64,000 nt of DNA, taken from contig CAYSFD010000025.1 of the NCBI GenBank assembly GCA_964430565.1, positions 4,018 through 68,017 of the forward strand. Reading direction: 5' to 3'. The first letter of the stretch is position 1. Every line of letters starts with the position of its first letter. The notes beneath the pieces were generated by a model. That model saw nothing but the letters and a program-made list of their open reading frames with translations. It had not been told where the DNA came from and made no database searches. The translations under genes and the position numbers were made by a program. Positions 33,612-42,468 of the stretch are shown one piece after another. Source of the stretch: VBDM01 sp964430565. GTDB lineage: Bacteria > Pseudomonadota > Gammaproteobacteria > Burkholderiales > SG8-39.

Positions 33612-34370
33612 TTAAGTCTTGAGGAAGAATTCCATCTTGACGCCGGCCATGTCAATCACATCGTGGTCATTCAAGAAGTGCGCCTGCGCATCGAGGATCT
33701 TGCCGTTGACGACCGGAAAGCTCGCGCCCTCCACGTGAGTGATGAAAAAACCCTGCGGGCGGCGCGTGATGACCGCCACCTGAACGCCCGGTTTTCCAAG
33801 TGTCGTAAGCGGCTTGGTCAGATCGAGTTCCTTGCCGGCGTTGGGCCCCGACAGAAGCTGCAGGGCCGCCGCCTTTTGTGGCGTGGCGGCGGACGGTCTG
33901 GATGCCGGACCCTGCGCGGCTGCCGCCGGATTTGCCGCGGTGTCTCCGAGGCTCTTCGCGCTGGACGCAGCAGCAGGGGCGGCGGGGACCGCCTGAGCCG
34001 CTCCTGCGGTGACCCCTCTCGAGGCGCCCGGGCGAAGGATCATGGTCTTTTCGAAGTCAGCTGCCTGGGCCTGCCCGGCCGCAGCCTCGGCCACGTACTT
34101 CAGTTTGTACTTGCCGAGCTCGATGATGTCGTTGTTCTGCAGGAAGTGCTTCTTGATCGGCTGACCGTTGACTACCGTGCCGTTCGTGCTGCCGAGGTCC
34201 TCGAGAAACGAGTCCTCCAGGATCGTGACGATGACGGCATGTTCCCCGCTCACGGCCAAGTTGTCGATCTGGATGTCGTTGTGGGGTTTGCGGCCGATTG
34301 TAGTACGTTCCTTGGCCAAGTTGATTTCCTTGAGAACCAAGCCGTCCATACTGAGTATCAGCTTCGCCAT
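33612..34370 (-). CDS. FHA-domain protein (one canonical, one degenerate FHA)
   Basis: 252 residues. The N-terminal FHA domain has the phosphothreonine-binding set TTIGRKPHNDIQID, SGEHAVI and DLGSTNGTVVNG. An Ala/Pro-rich linker (about 115-165) leads to a second FHA-like fold that has lost the Arg/Ser/His ligands (TLGKPGVQVAVITRRPQGFF). It lies 21 bp after the PP2C gene and downstream of the Ser/Thr kinase, so it is the likely phospho-target reader of that pair. The Thr-rich start of the linker might itself be phosphorylated (inference). Confidence 0.9.
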   Translation of the reverse strand: MAKLILSMDGLVLKEINLAKERTTIGRKPHNDIQIDNLAVSGEHAVIVTILEDSFLEDLGSTNGTVVNGQPIKKHFLQNNDIIELGKYKLKYVAEAAAGQAQAADFEKTMILRPGASRGVTAGAAQAVPAAPAAASSAKSLGDTAANPAAAAQGPASRPSAATPQKAAALQLLSGPNAGKELDLTKPLTTLGKPGVQVAVITRRPQGFFITHVEGASFPVVNGKILDAQAHFLNDHDVIDMAGVKMEFFLKT

Positions 34371-34391
34371 AGCAGTATCCCTCTGCTCAAA

Positions 34392-35216
34392 CTATCTAAA
34401 CCAGGTCATCATCTTGCGCATCATGCCGCGCGGCACGGCGTAGCCTCGCAGCACGCGGATAAGTATCACCGAAACATTGTCCCGGCCGCCGTTGTCATTG
34501 GCTGTTTGCACCAGGTGCTGGGCACATAGTTTCAGGTTGGAGCTGAGCGTCTGCAGCGCCAGCCCGATCTCATCGTCGCTCACCATATCACAAAGGCCGT
34601 CGGAACAGAGCAGATAGATGTCTCCGGTCTGCGTGCCGTAATCGTGAATCTCCGCTTCCACTGTCGGGTCGATGCCGAGCGCGCGCGTGACCAAATTCTT
34701 GTTCTGCGACTGCCTGGCCTGCTGGGGAGTAATCACGCCGCTGTCAATCTGCTCCTGAAGGAGAGAATGGTCCCGGGTCACCTGCGCAAACTCATTGCCC
34801 CGCAGTCTGTAGAGACGCGAATCTCCGATGTGCGCGACCGTCATCTTGTTGTCGTAGAACAGGGCGACGACCAGGGTCGTCCCCATCCCGGCGTACTGGG
34901 GCTGGCTCTGTGCCGCCTGGTAAATCGACGTGTTGGCCTTGGCGATCTGATCGCGCAGCAACTGTTGCGCGATTTCTTCACCGCTCCGTTCATCGATCCC
35001 GTGTGGCCCCGTCTTCTCCAACAGCTGCTGCAGCTCGGTGATGATCACCGTTGTGGCCATGCCGCTGGCCACTTCGCCCGCATTGTACCCGCCCATGCCG
35101 TCAGCCAGCACGACCAGGCCCTTGTCCGCGTCCGATGCGATCGAGTCCTCGTTATGGGACCTGACCATTCCAGGATCGGTGCAACTTGCAATCTCCAGCG
35201 CCCCCGACAAAGTCAT
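34392..35216 (-). CDS. PP2C-family Ser/Thr protein phosphatase
   Basis: 274 residues with complete PP2C motifs: RSHNEDSIASD, VVLADGMGGYNAGEVASGMA, VAHIGDSRLYRLRGNEF, TRDHSLLQEQIDSG, LLCSDGLCDMVSD and GGRDNVSVILIRV. These provide the metal-binding Asp residues. It starts 14 bp after the kinase stop and should dephosphorylate the kinase or its targets, as in Stk/Stp pairs. Soluble, with no membrane segment. Confidence 0.94.
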   Translation of the reverse strand: MTLSGALEIASCTDPGMVRSHNEDSIASDADKGLVVLADGMGGYNAGEVASGMATTVIITELQQLLEKTGPHGIDERSGEEIAQQLLRDQIAKANTSIYQAAQSQPQYAGMGTTLVVALFYDNKMTVAHIGDSRLYRLRGNEFAQVTRDHSLLQEQIDSGVITPQQARQSQNKNLVTRALGIDPTVEAEIHDYGTQTGDIYLLCSDGLCDMVSDDEIGLALQTLSSNLKLCAQHLVQTANDNGGRDNVSVILIRVLRGYAVPRGMMRKMMTWFR

Positions 35217-35230
35217 ATGCTCAATGCGTC

Positions 35231-37792
35231 TCAGAGGCTGATATCGACACTGGTGGCTCCACCGGGAGCGGCTGCGCTAAATATGGTGCGCAAGGCAGCC
35301 GCGAACTCTTCGCCCGTCTGGTAGCGCTGCTCTGCTTCCTTGGCCATTGCCGTATCCAGGAAAGCGACGAACGCCGGCGGCAGCGACGGGTTGTACTGCA
35401 GGATGTCCGGCGCATGCTCGTTGGCAATTTTGTACATGAGCTGCGCCATCGATTCGCCCTCGAATGGCAGCTTTCCACAGGCGAGTTGGTACAGGCCGAC
35501 TGCGAGAGAAAAGAGATCGCTGCGCCCATCGACTTTCTTGCCCTGAAGCTGCTCCGGCGACATGTAGGAAGGCGTGCCGAGCACCATTCCAGTCTTGGTC
35601 TTGGACGAATCGGTAATCCGGGCGATGCCGAAATCGGTCACCTTCACGACGTCGCTTTCCGGCTCGTACATGATGTTCGCGGGCTTCACGTCCCGATGGA
35701 CTACATTTTGTTTGTGCGCGTAGCCGAGCGCATCGGCCACGCGCGCGACGATCGACGCGACCTTCTCGATCGGCAGGATGTTGTCCTTCTTGGTAAACGG
35801 CACCAGATCCTTGCCCTTCAGAAGTTCCATGGCGATAAAGCACAGATCGTGCTCTTCGCCCGCGTCGAATATGGTCACAATATTGGTGTGGCTCAAACGA
35901 CCTGCGGTTTCGGCCTCGCGGAAAAAGCGCTCCTTGACCTCTACGAGCTCATCCGCCTCGAATTCCTGAGAGAGCGCCATAGTCTTGATCGCCACAACGC
36001 GCCCGATTTTCGGATCCTTACCCAGATACACAACACCCATTGCGCCCTTGCCGAGTTCTTTCTCCACTTGATAGCGCCCAAGCATGGGTTTTTCGGCCCC
36101 GCCGCCGAGCGCCAGGGTGCCGCCGGGGTGCCCCTGCGTTCCGCCGAGGATGACGGTTTCCGACATCTGCCTGGCGCGAGACAGCCTCGCCTCGAGGTCG
36201 CGGAACTTCGGGTCGTATTCGGCCATGTGGCGAAATACTGCTTCGGCCTTGTTGAACTGGCGCTTGCGTTCGAAGTCGAGGGCCAGGTTGTAGAGGTTTT
36301 CCATGACGGTGTCATCGAGCGGCACCTTGCGGAAACTATCCAGCGCCATGTCCAGATTGCCCTGCCCCTGATAGGCAAGTCCCAGCATCCGGGCACTGGT
36401 CGCCGACTGAGCATCGGATACTTCTTTGCCACGCTCGGCGACCATGAACCGCTTGGTGACGAGCAACACGTGGCCGACGACCAGCAGAGCGAGCGGCTGC
36501 ATGAATTGCAGCCACATGCTCTGGCCGGTCATGAGCACGAAGTGGGCAGCGAGCAGAAGCGCTGCAACACCGGCGGTCACGCCAGCCCCTACGCCTGCGG
36601 AAAGCCGAGGCAGCAGCGCGATCAGATAGGCCGCAATCACGAGGTAAACCAACCCCTGGACGATCCGACCCCAGGCAGGCGCGACGAAAAAGTGCCCCTG
36701 CAGGATCGAGGACACCGTGTGCGCCTGAAGCGCGACGGCCGGCATTGCCGGATTCACCGGCGTCACGAATATGCTGCCGACACCGGCGGCCGTCGGACCA
36801 ATCAGCACGATCTTGTCGCGGTATTTGTCCGCTGGGATCTTCCCGCTCGCCACGTCGTAGAACGAGTCTTCCTGGATTGCCGGTCTGCCGTCGCGATCCT
36901 TGTAGAAATAAGTCAACATCTGCATGGTCGAATCGGCCCCCACCCTGAAGTTGCCGATCTGCAACGCCTCGCCCGGGCGGATCTTGATGTCCTTCGCGGT
37001 CAGGTTGAGGCTCTTCGCGACGAGCATTGCCGCGAGCGACGGGTAGAATTCGTCGTAGTGCGTGATGGCAAGCGCTTCGGTGCGGATCGCACCGTCCACG
37101 TCGGGTACCGCGTTCAGATGCCCCACCGCAGCGGCTGCGGCGCCCAAGCTGTCCACGATCGGAACCTCGACGCCGCTGGTAAAGAGCGGCAGGTCGCCGC
37201 TCGCGTCCTGGATCGTGAGTGCGTTCTTTCGGACAAACTCCGGAAGGGGCTTGTCGGGCTTGCCGCGCGGCTCGCCGAAAGCGAACAGCATCGGCAGCAC
37301 CACGCTGCCTGCCTTGGTGAAGCTCTCGGCGAGCTTCCTGTCGGTGTTGAGAGCGCTCTCGGCTTCCTGCAGCGTTGCGCCGATCTGCATCAAGTCGGGC
37401 GAGGCGCCGCGGGGCGCTGCGTTAGGGTCGGGTACGAGCCTGCGGAAGGTCTCGAGGAGCTTGTTCACGTAGGCCAAGCCCGGATCGAGCTGCGGCTCGG
37501 AGAAAAACACCGTGTAGCCGATGACCTTGGCATTCGCGTTCGCGAGTCGCTCCACCATCCTGGCGTGGATCTCGCGCGACCACGGCCAGCGCCCGATATT
37601 GTCGATGCTCTGCTTGTCGATCGCGATGACCGCAATCTTGTCGGATGGAGACCGCGACGAGGCCCGAACGCCCCAATCATAGGCCGAGCGCTCCAGACCC
37701 TCGATCAGCTGGGATCCGCCGGCAAACAAGAGCGCGAGCGAAACCGCCAGACCGAGAAACCAGTCCCTTTTCCAGAAGCCCGCTTTGGTCAT
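35231..37792 (-). CDS. CHASE2 sensor Ser/Thr protein kinase
   Basis: 853 residues: N-terminal anchor, periplasmic CHASE2 domain (about 30-380; AVIAIDKQSIDNIGRWPWSR), three membrane segments (about 385-455), a TPR-like helical region (about 470-545) and a C-terminal Hanks-type kinase (about 570-845). Kinase motifs are GKGAMGVVYLG, VAIKTM (Lys), HRDVKPANIM and DFGIAR, followed by GTPSYMSPEQL. All catalytic residues are intact. It is the first gene of the signalling cluster. The CHASE2 domain parallels that of the cyclase, so both may read the same cue. Confidence 0.93.
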   Translation of the reverse strand: MTKAGFWKRDWFLGLAVSLALLFAGGSQLIEGLERSAYDWGVRASSRSPSDKIAVIAIDKQSIDNIGRWPWSREIHARMVERLANANAKVIGYTVFFSEPQLDPGLAYVNKLLETFRRLVPDPNAAPRGASPDLMQIGATLQEAESALNTDRKLAESFTKAGSVVLPMLFAFGEPRGKPDKPLPEFVRKNALTIQDASGDLPLFTSGVEVPIVDSLGAAAAAVGHLNAVPDVDGAIRTEALAITHYDEFYPSLAAMLVAKSLNLTAKDIKIRPGEALQIGNFRVGADSTMQMLTYFYKDRDGRPAIQEDSFYDVASGKIPADKYRDKIVLIGPTAAGVGSIFVTPVNPAMPAVALQAHTVSSILQGHFFVAPAWGRIVQGLVYLVIAAYLIALLPRLSAGVGAGVTAGVAALLLAAHFVLMTGQSMWLQFMQPLALLVVGHVLLVTKRFMVAERGKEVSDAQSATSARMLGLAYQGQGNLDMALDSFRKVPLDDTVMENLYNLALDFERKRQFNKAEAVFRHMAEYDPKFRDLEARLSRARQMSETVILGGTQGHPGGTLALGGGAEKPMLGRYQVEKELGKGAMGVVYLGKDPKIGRVVAIKTMALSQEFEADELVEVKERFFREAETAGRLSHTNIVTIFDAGEEHDLCFIAMELLKGKDLVPFTKKDNILPIEKVASIVARVADALGYAHKQNVVHRDVKPANIMYEPESDVVKVTDFGIARITDSSKTKTGMVLGTPSYMSPEQLQGKKVDGRSDLFSLAVGLYQLACGKLPFEGESMAQLMYKIANEHAPDILQYNPSLPPAFVAFLDTAMAKEAEQRYQTGEEFAAALRTIFSAAAPGGATSVDISL

Positions 37793-38185
37793 CGCCTCTC
37801 CCGTTTGTTTTTATTGTTGTTTAACGAGTGCCCCTGAGTCGCTGTCGCATTTTACCGCTAACCCATTCTGAAATTGGTCCCCGCAAAACGGTTCGGCGAC
37901 GCTTCCGCGGGCACACTGAAAGGCATACGCACACTCGTCGTCGGGTTCGAACCCGCCACGCCTTAAAATCCGTAAGTTACTGAATAAACAGAACCCTAGG
38001 TGACATTCTTACAGTGAATAGCAAGGGCAGTCAATCATATCTTGAGCGCTAGACCCGAACGGGGTATGGGCCCCCTTGCAGGGCGGCGGGATGGATTGCG
38101 GAGTCGGGCAATTCTTCTAAAGCGCTCGACGAGAAATGCCCGGCGACGCACCGCGCCGCGATCTGCGAGTTGAAGCTGGGGAGAT
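37793..38185. other. 393-bp gap upstream of the kinase gene, no gene found
   Basis: It separates the kinase start from the formyltransferase stop and must hold the promoter of the signalling cluster. A perfect 14-bp palindrome, CGGGTTCGAACCCG, lies at 37942-37955, and an A/T-richer stretch at about 37965-38040 could be a promoter region. The palindrome resembles a tRNA T-arm, but no cloverleaf can be drawn around it. Nothing else was recognised. Confidence 0.55.
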
Positions 38186-39118
38186 TCAGCTCCCGAGCAA
38201 GGTGCCCGGGGAAATACCGTGTTGGGCTACAAGTTCGACCGCGGACACTTTCTTGCCCTCTTCGTGCTTCGCCTTGAGGACCTCGATCCGCCCTCCCTGG
38301 GCGGTCACAAAGAAACTCGCGGCGCTTGCTTCGGAAACCTCTCCAACCTTTCCCTTCACAGCGCTAAAAGCACGGAACGCGTGCTTGCGGGCATCGAAGA
38401 TCTGCAGCTTTTTACCGTTCAGCGTGGTCCAGGCGCCGGGAGCGGGATTGCAACCACGTATCAGGTTGTAGACGAAATCGACATGGGTCGCCCAATTGAT
38501 CTTGGCCTCGGCGGCGCGACACCAGCCTTCGTAGCTCGCCAGGGCCTCATCCTGAACCGTTTCGCGCTGCTTGCCCGCGATCACCAAGTCGGCCGCCTCG
38601 ACCATCGCCGCGACTCCCATCGGGAACAGGCGATCGAAGTACACGCTGCCGAGCGTATCGTCCGGGTCGAGCGGCGTTTCCTTTTGCAGGATCACGGGCC
38701 CTTCGTCCAAACCATCGTTCGGGCGAAAGATCGAGAGTCCGGTCTTGGTGTCACCGCGTATGATCGGCCAATTGATCGAGCTCGGGCCCCGGTATCTCGG
38801 CAACAGCGACGGGTGATATTGGATCATGCCCTTTTTGGGAATTCTTACGAATTCCTGCGGCGCGAACTGCAGCACGTACGCCATGATCCCGAGGTCTGCA
38901 TTCAATCCGCGCAAGGCCTCGTGCGCCTCTTGGTTGCGCAGGGATTGAAACTGGAAAACCTTGATGCCTTTCTCCTGCGCCACCGCCCTCAAGGGATCGG
39001 CCTTGGCGCCTTCCTTTTCCGGGGCGCAAAACACGCCCGCAACTTCGTCCCCACGGGCTAGAAATGCGTCCAATACGGCCTTGCCGAAGTCTTGTTGCCC
39101 GATTATTGCGATTCGCAT
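38186..39118 (-). CDS. 10-formyl-THF-type formyltransferase/hydrolase family protein in the oxalate operon
   Basis: 310 residues with an N-terminal formyltransferase domain (MRIAIIGQQDFGKAVLDAFL) and a C-terminal OB-like Formyl_trans_C domain (about 205-305). The catalytic stretch reads GMIQYHPSLLPRYRGPSSIN and later NDGLDEGPVILQKE: His and Asp are present, but the Asn of Met-tRNA formyltransferases is replaced by Gln. That resembles the hydrolase domain of 10-formyl-THF dehydrogenase. It is third in the oxc-frc operon, 90 bp after frc. Probably handles one-carbon formyl units; the acceptor is unknown. Confidence 0.8.
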   Translation of the reverse strand: MRIAIIGQQDFGKAVLDAFLARGDEVAGVFCAPEKEGAKADPLRAVAQEKGIKVFQFQSLRNQEAHEALRGLNADLGIMAYVLQFAPQEFVRIPKKGMIQYHPSLLPRYRGPSSINWPIIRGDTKTGLSIFRPNDGLDEGPVILQKETPLDPDDTLGSVYFDRLFPMGVAAMVEAADLVIAGKQRETVQDEALASYEGWCRAAEAKINWATHVDFVYNLIRGCNPAPGAWTTLNGKKLQIFDARKHAFRAFSAVKGKVGEVSEASAASFFVTAQGGRIEVLKAKHEEGKKVSAVELVAQHGISPGTLLGS

Positions 39119-39208
39119 GAATTACTCCATGATTTGAACTCGGCGCGTTGAACTGCCCAATTGGGTCCGTTCCAACGCGCCGACGTAATCCGGCGCTCTG
39201 CGTCCGGA

Positions 39209-40477
39209 TTACGCTTTTTTCGGTGGCACGCTGAAAGCGCCAGCCTGCTTCAGCCCGGCGATCCTTGTGTCGTCGTAACCGAGCACTTCCTTCAGGACTT
39301 CCTCGGTGTGCTCGCCAAGCAAGGGCGAGCGCTTGATCTTCGCAGGCGAGTCGGAAAGCTTGATCGGCATGCCGACGTTCCACCACTTGCCGCGCTGCGG
39401 GTGATCCAGCTCGACCCACATGTCGCGTCCGCGTATATGCTCGTCATTGGCAAGGTCATCCGTGCCCATGATGGGTCCGCACGGAACATCCAGTGGGTTG
39501 AGGATCGCCATGAATTCGCGCTTGGTGTAGTTCTTGGCGAAGTCGGTGATGAGCTTCCACATCTCGTTCTGGTTCTTGCGGCGATCCGCGATCTTGGCGA
39601 ACTTCGGATCGGAAGCGAGGCCGGGCAATCCCAGATCCGGACCGATCCTTTTCGCCAGCGGCTCCCACACCGCCTCCTGAACGACAACGTACAGCCAATC
39701 GTTCGGGCCGTGCGGCTTGCAGTGAATCGCGTTGCCGAGCTGGCCGCCGCCGGAATCGTTGCCGCCGCGCGGGACATCGCCCATGCCCTGTTGCGTAGGC
39801 ACGGAATATTCCGACAGTGACTGGCGCGTCAGCCTTTGATGGTCGCGAAACTTGACGCGGCACAGGTTCATCACGCCGTCCATCATCGCCACCTCGACGT
39901 ACTGGCCCTTGCCCGTGCGGTCGCGCTGGCGCAGCGCCGCCAGCAGGCCGATGGCGAGGTGCAGCCCGGTGCCCGAGTCGCCGATCTGCGCGCCGGTAAC
40001 GAAGGGCGGCCCTTCCGGCACGCCGGTGGTGCTCATCGCGCCGCCCATCGCCTGCGCCACGTTCTCGTAGGCCTTGAAGTCGGCGTAGGGACCGCTCGAG
40101 CCGAAGCCCTTGATCGAGCCCATCACGATGCGCGGATTGAGCTCGTGGATCTTTTCCCAGGTGAAGCCAAGCCGGTCGAGCACCCCGGGGCCGAAGTTCT
40201 CCATGATGATGTCGCACTTCGCGAGCAGGTCGACGAACACCTGCTTGCCCTCGGCGCTCTTCATGTTCACCGTAATCGAGCGCTTGTTGCAATTCAGCAT
40301 GGTGAAGTACAGGCTGTCGGCGTTGGGCACGTCGCGCAGCTGGCCGCGCGTCGCATCGCCGGCGGGATTCTCGAACTTGATCACGTCGGCACCCATCCAG
40401 GCGAGGAGCTGCGAGCAGGTGGGCCCGGCCTGCACGTGCGACATGTCGAGGATGCGTACTCCCTTGAGTGCTTCCAT
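39209..40477 (-). CDS. frc: Formyl-CoA:oxalate CoA-transferase
   Basis: ATG 40477 has GGAG just upstream and is preferred to the TTG 12 bp earlier; 422 residues. Class III CoA-transferase landmarks: MSHVQAGPTCSQLLAWMGAD, VMGSIKGFGSSGPYADFKAY, the catalytic Asp in QIGDSGTGLHLAIG and the mobile glycine loop NDSGGGQLGNAIHCKP. The enzyme moves CoA from formyl-CoA to oxalate, releasing formate. It follows oxc by 61 bp, which makes the substrate assignment secure. Confidence 0.94.
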   Translation of the reverse strand: MEALKGVRILDMSHVQAGPTCSQLLAWMGADVIKFENPAGDATRGQLRDVPNADSLYFTMLNCNKRSITVNMKSAEGKQVFVDLLAKCDIIMENFGPGVLDRLGFTWEKIHELNPRIVMGSIKGFGSSGPYADFKAYENVAQAMGGAMSTTGVPEGPPFVTGAQIGDSGTGLHLAIGLLAALRQRDRTGKGQYVEVAMMDGVMNLCRVKFRDHQRLTRQSLSEYSVPTQQGMGDVPRGGNDSGGGQLGNAIHCKPHGPNDWLYVVVQEAVWEPLAKRIGPDLGLPGLASDPKFAKIADRRKNQNEMWKLITDFAKNYTKREFMAILNPLDVPCGPIMGTDDLANDEHIRGRDMWVELDHPQRGKWWNVGMPIKLSDSPAKIKRSPLLGEHTEEVLKEVLGYDDTRIAGLKQAGAFSVPPKKA

Positions 40478-40538
40478 TCCGATCTCCAAGAATTCTGCGG
40501 CAGATGAAAGGCTACCTGCCCTTGCTCAACGGCTTGAC

Positions 40539-42296
40539 CTATTTCTTCTTTGCGCTCGGATTCAGGCTCGTGATGCGCCCGCTTTCGGTGCCGGCGGTTT
40601 CATCGATCACGGCATTGATGAGCGTGGGCTTGCGCGAGCGGATGGCTTCTTCCATTGCCTTGCGCAATTCGGCCGGCGTCGTGGCGTGCACGCCCACGCC
40701 GCCGAAAGCCTCCATCAGCTTGTCATAGCGCGCGCCCTTGACGAACACGGTGGGTGCCACATCCGGGCCGCCGGTCGGATTGACGTCGGTGCCGCGGTAG
40801 ATGCCGTTGTTGTTGAAGACGACCACGCAGACCGGCAGATTGTAGCGGCAGACGGTCTCGACTTCCATGCCGGAGAAGCCGAAGGCGCTGTCGCCCTCGA
40901 TCGCGATCACCGGATGGCCGCTGACCACCGCGGCCGCGACGGAAAAGCCCATCCCAATGCCCATGATGCCCCAGGTGCCCACGTCCAGGCGCTTGCGCGG
41001 CTTGTACATGTCGACGATGCTGCGGGTGAAGTCGAGCGCGTTGGCGCCTTCGTTGACCAGGATGGCGTCCGGGTTGGCCTTGACGATGTCGCGCACCACG
41101 TTCAGCGCGCTGTGAAAATTCATCGGCACCGGATCCTTGGCCAGGGTCTCGGCCATCTTGGCCAGGTTCTTGTCCTTGCGCTCGGCGATGGCGCGCAGCC
41201 AGTCAGCCGGCGGCCTGGCCCAGCTGGAGCCCGCAGTTGAGTTAATAGCGGCGAGCAGCGCGGATACGCAGGAACCGATGTCGCCGACCACGGGGGCGTC
41301 GATACGGACGTTGCTGTCCATCTCCTGCGGCGAGATGTCGACCTGGATGAACTTCTGGCCGCCCCACGCCTTATGGTCCTTGCCGCCCCAGGTCTTGCCT
41401 TTGCCATGCGAGAGCAGCCAGTTCAGGCGAGCGCCGACCAGCATCACCACGTCAGCCTCGGGCAGCACGAAGGAGCGGGCGGCGGCAGCGGACTGCTGGT
41501 GCGTGTCGGGCAGCAGGCCCTTGGCCATGGCCATGGGCAGGTAGGGGATGCCGGTCTTCTCGACCAGGGCGCGGATGTCCGCGTCGGCCTGGGCATAGGC
41601 GGCACCCTTGCCCAGCACGATGAGTGGACGCTTGGCGCTCTTGAGCAGTTCGAGGGCGCGCTGCACGGCGTCCTGGGCCGGGATCTGGCGCGGCGCCGGA
41701 TCGACCACCTTGATCAGCGATTTCCTGCCGGCTTCCGCTTCCATGGTCTGAGCGAACAGCTTGGCCGGCAGGTCGAGGTAGACGCCGCCCGGGCGGCCGG
41801 AGACGGCGGCGCGGATGGCACGCGCGATGCCCACACCGATGTCCTCGGCGTGCAGCACGCGGAAGGCGGCCTTGCACAGTGGCTTGGCTATGGCCAACTG
41901 GTCCATCTCCTCGTAGTCACCCTGCTGCAGGTCGACGATCTCGCGCTCGCTGGAGCCGCTGATGAGGATCATCGGGAAGCAATTGGTGGTGGCGTTGGCC
42001 AGAGCGGTCAGGCCGTTGAGGAAGCCGGGGGCGGACACCGTCAGGCAGATGCCCGGCTTTTGAGTCATAAAGCCGGCGATGGCGGCGGCGTTGCCGGCGT
42101 TCTGCTCATGGCGGAACGAAATCACGCGCATGCCTGCGGCCTGTGCCTTGCGGGTAAGGTCGGTGATGGGGATACCGGGCAGGCCGAAGACCGTGTCGAT
42201 GCCGTTTAATTTGAGGGCATCGATGACCAGGTTAAAGCCGTCGGTCACTTCTTGTACGGCGCCCGATTGCGCGACTTGCGGTTCAACGGTTCCCAT
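40539..42296 (-). CDS. oxc: Oxalyl-CoA decarboxylase
   Basis: 585 residues, a thiamine-diphosphate enzyme. The N-terminal Pyr domain has the catalytic Glu in ISFRHEQNAGNAAAIAGFMT; the C-terminal PP domain has GDSAFGFSGMEVETVCRYNL and VVFNNNGIY. SGSSEREIVDLQQGDYEEMD is typical of Oxc. It converts oxalyl-CoA to formyl-CoA and CO2 and, with Frc, completes oxalate breakdown. The start has AAGGAGG nearby. An FNR-type palindrome lies 111 bp upstream. Confidence 0.95.
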   Translation of the reverse strand: MGTVEPQVAQSGAVQEVTDGFNLVIDALKLNGIDTVFGLPGIPITDLTRKAQAAGMRVISFRHEQNAGNAAAIAGFMTQKPGICLTVSAPGFLNGLTALANATTNCFPMILISGSSEREIVDLQQGDYEEMDQLAIAKPLCKAAFRVLHAEDIGVGIARAIRAAVSGRPGGVYLDLPAKLFAQTMEAEAGRKSLIKVVDPAPRQIPAQDAVQRALELLKSAKRPLIVLGKGAAYAQADADIRALVEKTGIPYLPMAMAKGLLPDTHQQSAAAARSFVLPEADVVMLVGARLNWLLSHGKGKTWGGKDHKAWGGQKFIQVDISPQEMDSNVRIDAPVVGDIGSCVSALLAAINSTAGSSWARPPADWLRAIAERKDKNLAKMAETLAKDPVPMNFHSALNVVRDIVKANPDAILVNEGANALDFTRSIVDMYKPRKRLDVGTWGIMGIGMGFSVAAAVVSGHPVIAIEGDSAFGFSGMEVETVCRYNLPVCVVVFNNNGIYRGTDVNPTGGPDVAPTVFVKGARYDKLMEAFGGVGVHATTPAELRKAMEEAIRSRKPTLINAVIDETAGTESGRITSLNPSAKKK

Positions 42297-42406
42297 ACGG
42301 CCTCCTTACGCTATAGAGAGACTCCCGCATTTGCGAGGGGATGCAGGTCCCGCGAGACGTCAAAAAAACAGGTCTGAAAGTCTAGGAGCCTGGCCGTCAG
42401 TCAACC

Positions 42407-42420
42407 TTGACTGTGGTCAA
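42407..42420. promoter_or_regulatory. FNR-type palindrome TTGAC-N4-GTCAA between oxc and the crp/fnr gene
   Basis: TTGAC-TGTG-GTCAA, perfect 5-bp arms with the 14-bp geometry of FNR boxes. It lies 49 bp before the divergent regulator gene and 111 bp before oxc. The surrounding CAACCTTGACTG is repeated at 46402-46413, so 18 of 19 bases match the tctC site. It probably serves both directions. Confidence 0.75.
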
Positions 42421-42468
42421 TAAATCCCGCTTAATTGCCGCGACTTACACCTTCCAGCCACGTCACCC

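Noticed and set aside
35186..37837. An 883-codon plus-strand open frame opposite the kinase
   Set aside because: The minus-strand kinase has complete motifs; the antisense product shows none. The same reasoning removes the 497-codon frame at 27778 and the 806-codon frame at 49457.
37942..37955. T-arm-like palindrome CGGGTTCGAACCCG, possible tRNA or attachment-site remnant
   Set aside because: With the T-loop in register only two T-stem pairs form, no matching acceptor or anticodon stem exists on either strand, and no integrase is nearby.
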